Positions 36,905-44,801 of a stretch of DNA of 64,000 bases are shown here, piece by piece. Made by a program: the position numbers and the translations under genes. Source of the stretch: Streptomyces sp. NBC_00370 (GTDB lineage Bacteria; Actinomycetota; Actinomycetes; Streptomycetales; Streptomycetaceae); NCBI RefSeq assembly GCF_036084755.1, contig NZ_CP107968.1, positions 62,001-126,000 of the forward strand. Reading direction: 5' to 3'. The notes below the pieces were generated by a model that did not search any database, was not told the origin of the DNA, and worked only from the letters and a program-made list of their open reading frames with translations. Numbering within the stretch: the first letter of the stretch is position 1; each line of letters starts with the position of its first letter.

Positions 36905-37082
36905 GGGGGACGGCCACCTCGCCGCCTACGCCGGTCTCGCCCCGGCAACCCGCAGTTCCGGGTCCTCGATCCGTGGGGAACAGCCGTCGCGACGCGGGAA
37001 CAAGCAACTGAAACGGACCTTCTTCCTCTCCGCGTTCGCCGCCCTGGGCGATCCGGCATCCCGGGCCTACTACGACAAGAAG
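36905..37082 (+). pseudogene. IS110-family transposase remnant, upstream exon
   Basis: The frame carries the C-terminal IS110 motif GHLAAYAGLAPATRSSGSSI, RGNKQLKRTFFLSAFAALGD and ASRAYYDKK, then is interrupted exactly at a GTGCG sequence. The N-terminal DEDD part is missing. The rest of the protein continues at 39250 after the group II intron. Confidence 0.8.
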
Positions 37083-37691
37083 GTGCGCCACGAAGCGTCA
37101 CGCAATCGAGTGAAGGTGAGAGACCTCCACCGCCAGGTCGTCGCAGCGGCCCGGTAGAAGCCGAGGGCAGTCCGATCCGGGGAACGCCGGGGAGGGCGGA
37201 AAGCAGCCCTGACGAAGTCGGGACGACTGGGAACTACCAGACCAGCCGGGTCCGGTGAGCAAGGCCGGAAGGTGCAACGAGAGTGAACCAGTGGACGACG
37301 CCCCGTAAGCGTAGTACCGGCTCAAATCTGGTGGATATGGGCTGGGTTGCGGTGCACGGTCCTGTCCCTTCGGGGACTGGACCGACTCCGAAGCCAGATC
37401 TTTTTGCTGGTGGGGAGGCCACACCGAATGCCTGCGGCGTAGGGGTGGCGATGCCGTCGGGGTATAGCTGGGTGCCTCCCCGGCCGATCGATTGCGTGGT
37501 GAACGTGGGAACTGTCCCCGGTCGCCCCGACTGCCGGGCTACCAGCCCGGATGGGGGCAGGCCCGTTGCCGGCCGATGGCCGCGGGGCAGGGCGGAGGTC
37601 CCGTAGTAGTCCGAGCCGGGGAAAGCCCGGCACATGGCGAAGGGGACCAGCAAGTCAGCAAGGAGGAGATTGGAATGCCAGGAGGTCGTTG

Positions 37692-39119
37692 GTGAACACT
37701 GACGCTCTGGAGTGGGCCTTGATGAAGGCCGAACGCCGGGTACTGGAGATCCAGACCAAGTTGCACCGTTGGGCAACCGACGATCCTGATCGCCGGTTTG
37801 ATGATCTGTTCAACCTCGTTGCCGATCCCGCGTTTCTTCTGGTGGCGTGGGACCGGGTGCGAGGGAACAAGGGAGCTCGCACGGCCGGAGTGGACGGCAA
37901 GACCGCCCGCTACATCGAGGCCGCGCAGGGGGTCGAGGTCTTCCTCGACAAGCTGCGGTCGCAAGTGAAGGACCGGAGCTTCACTCCCGTCCCGGTACGG
38001 GAACGGATGATCCCGAAGGCGAACGGCAAGTTGCGTCGCCTGGGCATCCCAACCGTGGCGGACCGGCTGGTCCAGGCATCCTTGAAGCTGTTGTTGGAGC
38101 CGATCTTCGAGGCGGACTTCCTCCCGTGTTCCTACGGGTTCCGTCCGAAGCGCCGGGCTCATGACGCCATCGCCGAGTCTCGCTTCCTGGCCAGCTACTC
38201 CTACGAGTGGGTGGTGGAGGGCGACATTGAGGCGTGCTTCGACACGATCGACCATGCGGCCCTGATGGACCGGGTGCGTCGACGCGTTGGGGACAAGCGT
38301 GTCCTGGTCCTGGTGAAGGCATTCCTGAAGGCAGGCATCCTCACCGAAGGCGGCCTGCTCAAGGACTCCAGCACCGGCACTCCGCAAGGGGGCATCCTCT
38401 CCCCGCTGCTGGCCAATGCCGCCCTGACCGTGTTGGACGAATACGTCGCCAACCGGCCGGGCGGACCTGGCACCTCTCCGGACCGACGCAGGACGCGGCT
38501 CCGCCGTGGCGAACCCAACCTCCGGTTGGTCCGCTACGCGGACGACTTCCTCGTGCTTGTAGCCGGGACTCGCGAGCACTGTGACGTGCTTCGCGAGGAG
38601 GTGGCAGCGGTCCTCGCACCGATGGGCATGCGCCTGTCGATGGAGAAGACGAGGATCACCCACATCGACGAGGGCCTCGACTTCCTCGGATGGCGCATCC
38701 AGCGTCACCGCAAGCGAGGTACCGATCGGCACTACGTCTACACCTACCCGGCGAAGAAGTCTGTAAGGACCGTCGCCAGGAAGATCAAGACCATCTGCCG
38801 GACAGACGTCAACCAGCCGCTACCAGTCCTGCTGCGTCAGCTCAACTCGATGCTGCGAGGCTGGTGCGCCTACTTCCGGCCCGGCGTTTCAAGCGCCACG
38901 TTCCAGTTCCTGCGCCAGCTCGTCTGGGGTCAGGCCATTCGCTGGATCAGGCGCAAGCACCGCCGGATCACCTGGAAGGATCTCCGCCGACGCTACTGCA
39001 ACGGTGGATGGTGGCCAACCACGGAGGAGATCACCCTGTTCGACCCGGCCAAGGTGCGCACGACGCGCTACCGATACCGGGGAGCGGTGATTCCTTCGCC
39101 CTGGCCCACCAAGGGATAG
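37692..39119 (+). CDS. ltrA: Group II intron reverse transcriptase/maturase
   Basis: This 475-residue protein has a GTG start at 37692 preceded by AGGAGG. It shows the ordered RT blocks: RWATDDPDRRFDDLFNLV, RGNKGARTAGVDGKT, FTPVPVRERMIPKANGKLRR, LGIPTVADRLVQ, FLPCSYGFRPKRRAHDAI, VVEGDIEACFDTIDH, STGTPQGGILSPLLANAAL and the catalytic RYADDFLVLV (YADD). The maturase X domain follows (LNSMLRGWCAYFRPG). I see no C-terminal HNH endonuclease, so the protein belongs to an endonuclease-free type, which usually inserts into single-stranded DNA at replication forks. It would aid splicing of its own intron and copy it into DNA. Confidence 0.92.
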   Translation: MNTDALEWALMKAERRVLEIQTKLHRWATDDPDRRFDDLFNLVADPAFLLVAWDRVRGNKGARTAGVDGKTARYIEAAQGVEVFLDKLRSQVKDRSFTPVPVRERMIPKANGKLRRLGIPTVADRLVQASLKLLLEPIFEADFLPCSYGFRPKRRAHDAIAESRFLASYSYEWVVEGDIEACFDTIDHAALMDRVRRRVGDKRVLVLVKAFLKAGILTEGGLLKDSSTGTPQGGILSPLLANAALTVLDEYVANRPGGPGTSPDRRRTRLRRGEPNLRLVRYADDFLVLVAGTREHCDVLREEVAAVLAPMGMRLSMEKTRITHIDEGLDFLGWRIQRHRKRGTDRHYVYTYPAKKSVRTVARKIKTICRTDVNQPLPVLLRQLNSMLRGWCAYFRPGVSSATFQFLRQLVWGQAIRWIRRKHRRITWKDLRRRYCNGGWWPTTEEITLFDPAKVRTTRYRYRGAVIPSPWPTKG

Positions 39120-39150
39120 GGACCCCGAGGCTGTCAGAAGGGGACTTGTG

Positions 39151-39186
39151 GAGAGCCCGGTGCTCGGAAACGGGCACGCCGGGTTC
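39151..39186 (+). ncRNA. Group II intron domain V (catalytic hairpin)
   Basis: A short stem (GAGAGCCCGGTGCTC side, GAAA loop, GGGCACGCCGGGTTC side) of the correct size lies 31 bp after the RT stop. The GAAA tetraloop and bulge pattern are those of domain V, the catalytic core. Domain VI is the following stem to about 39245. Confidence 0.7.
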
Positions 39187-39249
39187 GGGAGGCGGTTCGG
39201 GGAAACCCACCAGCAGCAATGCTGGCAGGGCGCCCCGAACCGACCTCAC

Positions 39250-39384
39250 ATCGCCCAGGGCAAGCACCACACCCAGGCCCTGCTCTGCCTCGCGAGACGG
39301 CGGGCCGACGTGCTCCTCGCAATGCTCCGCGACGGAACCTTCTACGAACCGCAGCCTGCCAGGGCGGTCGCTCCGCAGACCTAG
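39250..39384 (+). pseudogene. IS110-family transposase remnant, downstream exon
   Basis: This is the C-terminal tail of the same IS110 transposase: IAQGKHHTQALLCLARRRAD, VLLAMLRDGTFYEPQPA, ending at TAG 39382. It is in frame with the upstream exon once the intron is removed. Its stop overlaps that of the convergent zinc-ribbon gene. Confidence 0.85.
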
Positions 39385-39839
39385 ACCATGGTCAGGAGGT
39401 GATCCGCGGGGCCGTAGTCGATCTTCCAGTCGGCATAGACCCCCACGGCGCCGTCCTTCTGGCACCGCAGCCCAACGGTCACCCAGCGGACCAATCCGTC
39501 GCCGGTGAGGGAGAACGCGACCGCGGTCTCGAACTCCTCGCTCCCGCACGGGCAGCAGGCCTCGCCAGGGTCCGCGTCCTCCCAGAACTCCTCGCTATCC
39601 GCGATGAACGCGCGGCCGCCGCAACCAGCGCACACCCGCTCGGCTCCGCCCTCGACATCGTCAACGAGCACGAAGAACACGCGCCCGCCACACCCGCCGC
39701 AGACCGAAGGAACGATCTTCACCGGACGGCCCTCATCAGCGTTCCGCAGAAACACCGCGAGCTCCGCAGAGACACCCTCGCCAACCTGATCATCAGCATG
39801 CACAGGGACATCGTTCCAGACGCCCGAACGAGCACCCAT
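39381..39839 (-). CDS. Zinc-ribbon-like hypothetical protein
   Basis: This 152-residue protein has three cysteine knuckles: CGGCGGRVFF, CAGCGGRAFI and ACCPCGSEEFE. They imply structural zinc. The N-terminal helix SAELAVFLRNADEGRPVKIV precedes them, and the C-terminus (GLVRWVTVGLRCQKDGAVGV, then YADWKIDYGPADHLL) looks like a beta sheet. I chose the ATG at 39839, since the upstream codons to 39866 add an unlikely tail. No partner gene is apparent. Confidence 0.6.
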   Translation of the reverse strand: MGARSGVWNDVPVHADDQVGEGVSAELAVFLRNADEGRPVKIVPSVCGGCGGRVFFVLVDDVEGGAERVCAGCGGRAFIADSEEFWEDADPGEACCPCGSEEFETAVAFSLTGDGLVRWVTVGLRCQKDGAVGVYADWKIDYGPADHLLTMV

Positions 39840-39890
39840 CCACCTTGGCCAAAGAGATAGGGGCACCCCCCCCGCCTTTCGCGACGCGTT

Positions 39891-40124
39891 TCATGTGAGA
39901 AGGCCAGCAACGGTGCTGACGAGGAGAACGAGCAGGGTGAGAGTGGCGGCGAAGGCCACGCCACCGCGATTGACGGCTGTTGCCCAGCTGGCATTGTCGG
40001 CGCGAGCGAGCAGACCGGCCGCAAGTGCGACAAGCAGCGAGATGATCACGGCGACGGTGCTTGCCAGGATGGTGAGAACGGCAGTGTAGGTCGACGACGG
40101 CACGGCCTGCTCCTTCGGCTGCAT
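39891..40124 (-). CDS. Small two-helix membrane protein
   Basis: A 77-residue protein with two clear transmembrane helices (TAVLTILASTVAVIISLLVA and VAFAATLTLLVLLVSTVAGL), joined by LLARADNASWATAVNRGG. It is divergent from the membrane-anchored XRE gene. No domain is recognised. Confidence 0.6.
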   Translation of the reverse strand: MQPKEQAVPSSTYTAVLTILASTVAVIISLLVALAAGLLARADNASWATAVNRGGVAFAATLTLLVLLVSTVAGLLT

Positions 40125-40225
40125 GAACGGAAGAGATGCAGCGACCTTCCCGATTCGGGTGTGCGACAGGGTGCAACCGTACGAAGATGAACAATCCTGA
40201 ACTGCACCTTCGTAGGGGGACTGGC

Positions 40226-41374
40226 ATGACAGACGCCGAAGCTGCGCAGGCCCTGACGCGTCTGCGGCGGACGCTCCGGGAGCGCCTCGGGATTGAAGGT
40301 CTGACCACGGGTAACCTGAAGCAGCGGACGGGGCTGTCCAGAACGACGCTCAGCAACGCACTGAACGACCGTCACGACCGTCCCTCCTGGAACACAGTCG
40401 CTGCCATCGCCAAGGCACTGCGTTTCAGCCCGGAGAAGATCTCGGCGTTACACGAGTTGTGGGAGCAGTCGGACCCGAGTGGATCCGTAGCCACTGCGCC
40501 GGTGCCGCTCGCCGTGCCGGAGCCCACGATGCCGTTGCCGTTTTGGCGGCGTCGGCCCCGTTTACTTCTCGGGGCGACAGCGACCGCAGTGATCCTTACA
40601 GCCGGTGCAGGCGTACCTCTGTGGTTAAACGGTTCCGACTCGTCTGACCACAAGTCGCCGTCCGGCAAGCACCCAAAGCTTCCTGCTCCCGCCGCCTCGG
40701 GGCCGCTGCTCGTCACGTCCAAGTGGCCGACGTTCAAGAGCTGTGATGGCGGAACGGCTGTGGCGATGCCCGCCGGTGGTAAGCCACTCACAGACTTCAC
40801 TCCCCAGACACAAGACTTCCGTACTGTCGTGACCACGCCGAAGAACCAAGGTGGCACATGGGGATCCGGACATCTCTACGTGGACCTCAGCACGAAAGAT
40901 GACACCACGGTCACCATCGACGAGATCCACCTGTCGACCCGCGTTCCCGAGCGCATCAACGCACCAGCGTGGGTGGCGCTGACACAAGGCGGTTGCGGTG
41001 ACGTCCAGGACAGAGTCTTCGAACTCGATCTGGACAAACCCCGGCTAATCGACCAAGGCGTCCAGGGCCAGTCGACGCCCGGCGACAAACCAGCCCCCAC
41101 CAACCCGCTTGGGTCCGGCTTCACGGTGAACGCCAAGGACCCAGCCATCGTGCGCGTCGACGCAACGGCCTGCCACGGGAATTACCGGTGGAGCCTGGTC
41201 ATCGACTACAGCTACAACGGCAAAACGCTCCAGAAGAAACTGGGCCCCTTCACAACATTCAGCGTCCCCAATGCAGACACGCGTACATACGTGCCAAACC
41301 TGTCGACCGGCGACATCGGCGCACCCCTACCGGAGCCAAGCGCCCCTACCGGATGCCCTGAGACCAGCCGATGA
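40226..41374 (+). CDS. Membrane-anchored XRE-type helix-turn-helix protein
   Basis: This 382-residue protein starts at an ATG at 40226 with AGGGGGA upstream. Residues 11-78 form an XRE-like DNA-binding domain (LTTGNLKQRTGLSRTTLSNA, LNDRHDRPSWNTVAAIAKAL). A single membrane helix spans about 112-134 (LLLGATATAVILTAGAGVPL). The rest is an extracellular beta-rich domain with two Cys (TFKSCDGGTAVAMP; LTQGGCGDVQDRVFEL) and a later ACHGNYRW. This layout lets an outside signal or surface state be passed to DNA without a kinase. The stop overlaps the start of the lipoprotein gene (ATGA), its likely partner. Confidence 0.8.
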   Translation: MTDAEAAQALTRLRRTLRERLGIEGLTTGNLKQRTGLSRTTLSNALNDRHDRPSWNTVAAIAKALRFSPEKISALHELWEQSDPSGSVATAPVPLAVPEPTMPLPFWRRRPRLLLGATATAVILTAGAGVPLWLNGSDSSDHKSPSGKHPKLPAPAASGPLLVTSKWPTFKSCDGGTAVAMPAGGKPLTDFTPQTQDFRTVVTTPKNQGGTWGSGHLYVDLSTKDDTTVTIDEIHLSTRVPERINAPAWVALTQGGCGDVQDRVFELDLDKPRLIDQGVQGQSTPGDKPAPTNPLGSGFTVNAKDPAIVRVDATACHGNYRWSLVIDYSYNGKTLQKKLGPFTTFSVPNADTRTYVPNLSTGDIGAPLPEPSAPTGCPETSR

Positions 41375-42048
41375 TCTCCTCCGCACCGCGCTCTGCAGGG
41401 CGCATCCTCGAAGCGGTGACCGTGGTGGCCGTGCTGGCAGCCCTTCTCGGGTGCGAAAGCGATCAAGATCGGCCGCCCCAGCACCACCGGGCAACGCAGT
41501 CCACGGCACCGAGGGCACCGTTGAACCTGCACACCGTCGACTGGCCCAACGCCACCATCCCCGGTGCCCTCTGCCGTTCCCCCGGCCCCATCCGACTCCG
41601 CAACGGCGTAGCGCTGAACGTCCCGTCGGACTTCGATCGTCCGGAACCCAACTTTCCCCAGGACGTCAGCGCCCAGACCGACCAGCTCGCATTCGGCGAC
41701 CTTACCGGCGACGGCCAAGACGAAGCAGCGCTCCCCATCCTCTGCGCAAACCACGATTCGACCGCAGCCGGCCAGAGAGCCATGGGCATCATGATCTTCG
41801 ATGGCAGCAACGGGAAGCCCAACCTCGTGGCCACGCTCAGCGGGCAGCAGGAACGACAGGGGGAACCGCCGAACTTCCTGCAAATCCGGCAAGTCCAACC
41901 GGGCCGAATCCTGGCTGACGAATCCTTCTACAGTCCGACAGACGCCAACTGCTGTCCCTCAGGGCGCGCCAAAGACGTCTGGCGCTACTCGAACGGAGCA
42001 GTGAAACCAATCAGCAGCACGGTGACAACCACCGCCGGCCATGGCTAG
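41371..42048 (+). CDS. Probable lipoprotein, FG-GAP/VCBS-like, partner of the XRE protein
   Basis: This 225-residue protein has an N-terminal signal with a lipobox (VVAVLAALLGC, Cys28), so it should be lipidated at the outer face of the membrane. The mature part contains LAFGDLTGDGQDEAALPILC, a calcium-loop-like GDLTGDGxDE motif seen in VCBS/FG-GAP proteins, and a final TDANCCPSG. Translation is coupled to the membrane-anchored XRE gene. It may be the outside sensor that modulates that regulator (inference). Confidence 0.7.
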   Translation: MISSAPRSAGRILEAVTVVAVLAALLGCESDQDRPPQHHRATQSTAPRAPLNLHTVDWPNATIPGALCRSPGPIRLRNGVALNVPSDFDRPEPNFPQDVSAQTDQLAFGDLTGDGQDEAALPILCANHDSTAAGQRAMGIMIFDGSNGKPNLVATLSGQQERQGEPPNFLQIRQVQPGRILADESFYSPTDANCCPSGRAKDVWRYSNGAVKPISSTVTTTAGHG

Positions 42049-42189
42049 TCAGCGTCGACCGTTCGACTCCCCTGGCCGACGGGCAGGTTACGGCGAGCAG
42101 ACCATCGCTCTACAGCGAGTACGGATCAGATAGATACCGGCCAACGCTCTGTCGACATCACCGGTGGGGTCGCGTCTTCCTGGAAGAGC

Positions 42190-42456
42190 ATCTGCTCCAC
42201 GCACCCGCAGGGATGGTCCCACGGCGGTCATCTGCTCGTCGGCCAGCAGCTACTCCTCCCCGCAGGCGCGGGGGGCGCCCTCATCTGGATGTGGCGCCAC
42301 ACCGACCTCGCCAACATCCGTGCCTGGCTACACGCCCGCGTCAGCCACGGATGGAAACTCCTGCCACTCCAGGCCACTGCCACGGCCTGGAATACCACCC
42401 GCCTGCTCGGCCACCGCAACCGACCACGACCGTCCGAGACGAACGAACAGCCGTAG
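42190..42456 (+). pseudogene. Unidentified gene remnant
   Basis: The frame ending at TAG 42454 has good codon bias (WSHGGHLLVGQQLLLPAGAG, LIWMWRHTDLANIRAWLHAR, LLPLQATATAWNTTRLLGHR) but no start codon before the bias fades near 42190. I do not recognise the family. It is likely a 3' fragment. Confidence 0.35.
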
Positions 42457-42591
42457 CACGGCTCTGCACGCTCGGGTGGTCGATCTGCCCGGAGCCCACA
42501 CGGCAACGCGAGGCCCTCCTCGCCGGCTTCGGTCAGAACGCAGGCGAGGCGTCGACAGGCGCCGCTCGCGGCGCGAGACAGCCGACTGCCG

Positions 42592-42828
42592 TCAGCGCCG
42601 ACCGCGCCGCGCCTCCTGGATGTCCCGCATGTGCTGAGCGTCCCGCTCCTCAGCACGCCGCCCCGAGCGGGCCAGCAGAGGCCCCATCAGTACGTACACC
42701 CCCGAAACGAGCAAGCACCGGGCTACAAAATCCCACCCCCACGACGTGTCGCCCACCCACGTCATAGCCACGCTCGACACGACGCCCGTCGCCACCGCCG
42801 CGCCGATCCACCTCCACCATCGCCCCAT
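42592..42828 (-). CDS. Small membrane protein, 78 residues
   Basis: It has two hydrophobic helices (WIGAAVATGVVSSVAMTWVG and FVARCLLVSGVYVLMGPLLA) and a charged tail (SGRRAEERDAQHMRDIQEAR). Starts at an ATG at 42828. The function is unknown. Confidence 0.5.
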   Translation of the reverse strand: MGRWWRWIGAAVATGVVSSVAMTWVGDTSWGWDFVARCLLVSGVYVLMGPLLARSGRRAEERDAQHMRDIQEARRGRR

Positions 42829-43100
42829 ACCCGGCCTCTACCCCGGGCACCTCTGATCACTGACAGACCGTCATCAGACGTTGCAGACCCGGATGGTGTC
42901 CGCGCCGGACACGGACGGCCCCCTGGCGCCCGGGCGCGGTCACTATCTTGCGGAACTGGCGCGGATTCACGCCCGTGAACGGGATTAACCAGGACGGCGC
43001 ACACGCCGTGATCACACCAGCCATACAGGATCGTCTCTCCGTGGTGGTGCGGCCGTACCGGGACTTGATCACGAAAAAGGCAACGTGAAGAGTGTGCGGC

Positions 43101-43854
43101 ATGACGGACTCAGCGGACCTGGCGCTGGCGCGTTACCTGGCCGAGCAGGCCGAGGGGATTGCCCGGCGCTACTTCCGTGCACCCGGCCCGGGCGCCGAGA
43201 CCAAGGGCGACGGAAGTCCGGTTACCGAGGCCGATCGGGAGATCGAGCGTGCTCTGCGTGCGTCGATCCGTGCCGAGCATCCCGGTGACGCGTTCATCGG
43301 AAAGGAGTTCGGCGCCCATGGTCGCGGCAGCAGCCGCCATTGGGTCATCGACGCCATTGACGGAACAGCGAGCTTCATCGCGGGCGATCCCGAATGGAGC
43401 ACCCTCATCGCCCTGGAAGAACACGGCACCGTGACCGTGGGCATGGTCTCCGCCCCCGCACTGCGACGCCGCTGGTGTGGAGCGGCAGAGTGTGCCCTGG
43501 GAAGCGGTTCTCGTCCCCGACCGTGCTGACCCCGCCCGGGTGCCCGTCCCCCTCGCCGCCGATGCCCAGGCGCGCGTTCTCGAGCTACCCCGTCCGGTCG
43601 GTGCCAGCGCCGCTCGCAATCTCGACCTGCGTACCGTCACCACCCTCAATGTCTGCTACAGCGACGACAGCCTGGCCGTCCGCCAGCGGCGGATCACCGA
43701 AACCAGACTCGGCCGGGTCGCGGGGCTGGATCGTCGGCGCGACCACAACCAGGCGCTGCCCCACACCCCCGGGCACACATCCGCCAAGCGCCGTGTCGAC
43801 GTACTGGACCGGCCCCGAAGGCCGAAATCCCGCTGGGCCAGACCCTGCTCCTGA
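43101..43854 (+). pseudogene. Inositol monophosphatase/histidinol-phosphatase-like gene, disrupted
   Basis: The first 130 residues from the ATG at 43101 fit the IMPase family: SPVTEADREIERALRASIRA and then WVIDAIDGTASFIAGDPEWS, holding the DxIDGT metal-binding motif. After GMVSAPALRRRWCGAAE the frame shifts by one near 43480. The following stretch (WEAVLVPDRADPARVPVPLA; NLDLRTVTTLNVCYSDDSLA) no longer resembles the enzyme's C-terminal half. The gene is disrupted by a frameshift and probably a deletion or fusion. Confidence 0.65.
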
Positions 43855-44435
43855 CCCGCACCGACCTGGTCATCACCGCAGGCAGGCACGGCGCACTGCC
43901 CCAGGGCGAAGACTTCATGATGGTCAACGGCGTCACCTCGCCGGCCGCAGGCGAACTCCTGCCACACGCCATCTCCTACGACTGCCGGCACCCTGCCCAG
44001 ATGACCGCCGCCGAGGGGGTTCCAGGACCTCGAAGGCGCTTCCCGAGAGTCGTCTCCCGGCACGGCCGCGAACTACACACAGCGTTGGCCCTGCTGGGCA
44101 CTTGCTGGTTCCGCAATTCCGTGGACATTTCCGCGATCATGGACATCGGTAACGATCAGCAGGTGTCAGTTGTCGGCTGTGAACGAGCTTCCGGTTTGGG
44201 CGGCGTGTTCTTTCCGCACCGTTCAACTATGGCTGTACGACATCCCAGGAAGAGCCGTAGCGACCGAACCCTTGTGACTCTCACCCGGCGCCTGCGCACC
44301 CAGCAGTTCGAGCGCTGTCACCAACAGCCCGCTTTATTGATGCGGCTGTGGACGTCCCTGAGTCTGTGCCACATCCTTGGAGGAGAGCAATCGCAGGACA
44401 TGCGAGCAGCCACGGCAGCACACAGGGGGGACCAA
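43855..44435. other. Interval with an unidentified remnant
   Basis: A plus-strand frame (RTDLVITAGRHGALPQGEDF, SPAAGELLPHAISYDCRHPA) continues from the end of the disrupted IMPase gene to about 44060 with good codon bias, but has no start and no recognised family. The rest, to 44435, is less biased and should contain the promoter of the trypsin-system operon. Confidence 0.35.
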
Positions 44436-44801
44436 ATGGCCAACGCCACAGATAAGGAGGGGACCGCACGGGAGGAAAATACAGAAGTGCTCGTACCGGT
44501 TCTCATCGAAGGCCAGAAAGTCTACCTCTCCGTACGCGACCTGCGAACACCGCAACATGCGCCGGGCGCGGAATCAGAAATCGCCGCGCATCGCCCGACA
44601 CTCGATGAGGCACTCGACGGACTGATGGGGCTCGTGCGAGTGATGGGTGCACGCCTACGGCAGAGCGACGCCTCTAAGGTGACCATGGAGTTCAGCTGCG
44701 AATTCGCTCTGGAGTCCGGTACGTTCGTCGCGGTTATCGGAAAGGCTTCGACCAAGTCCGCCTTCGGTGTAGCACTGGAGTGGGAGAACCATCCGTCATG
44801 A
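44436..44801 (+). CDS. Trypsin-co-occurring domain protein (CU044_2847 family)
   Basis: This 121-residue protein matches the small family encoded next to trypsin-like conflict proteins (trypsin-co-occurring domain 1). It begins with a strand region VLVPVLIEGQKVYLSVRDL, then a helix DEALDGLMGLVRVMGARLRQ and a strand pair VTMEFSCEFALESGTFVAVI, ending GKASTKSAFGVALEWE. The start at ATG 44436 gives the family's usual length. Its stop overlaps the ATG of the trypsin-NACHT gene (ATGA). In the family model it is an associated factor, perhaps a substrate or regulator of the protease. Confidence 0.8.
   Translation: MANATDKEGTAREENTEVLVPVLIEGQKVYLSVRDLRTPQHAPGAESEIAAHRPTLDEALDGLMGLVRVMGARLRQSDASKVTMEFSCEFALESGTFVAVIGKASTKSAFGVALEWENHPS

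Larger units (their letters stand above)
37083..39249 (+). mobile_element. Group II intron inserted in an IS110 transposase relic
   Basis: The intron begins with GTGCG at 37083 and ends at a 3' AC at 39249. Its removal fuses the IS110 pieces in frame (YYDKK joined to IAQGKHHTQAL). The first 600 bp should fold into domains I-III, the reverse transcriptase lies at 37692-39119 in domain IV, and a domain V hairpin and a domain VI stem close the element. All parts needed for splicing and retrohoming seem present. The length of 2167 bp is ordinary for such introns. Confidence 0.85.

Noticed and set aside
37098..37691. Coding frames in the 5' part of the group II intron
   Set aside because: The region is structured ribozyme RNA; frames such as the one at 37283 lack codon bias.
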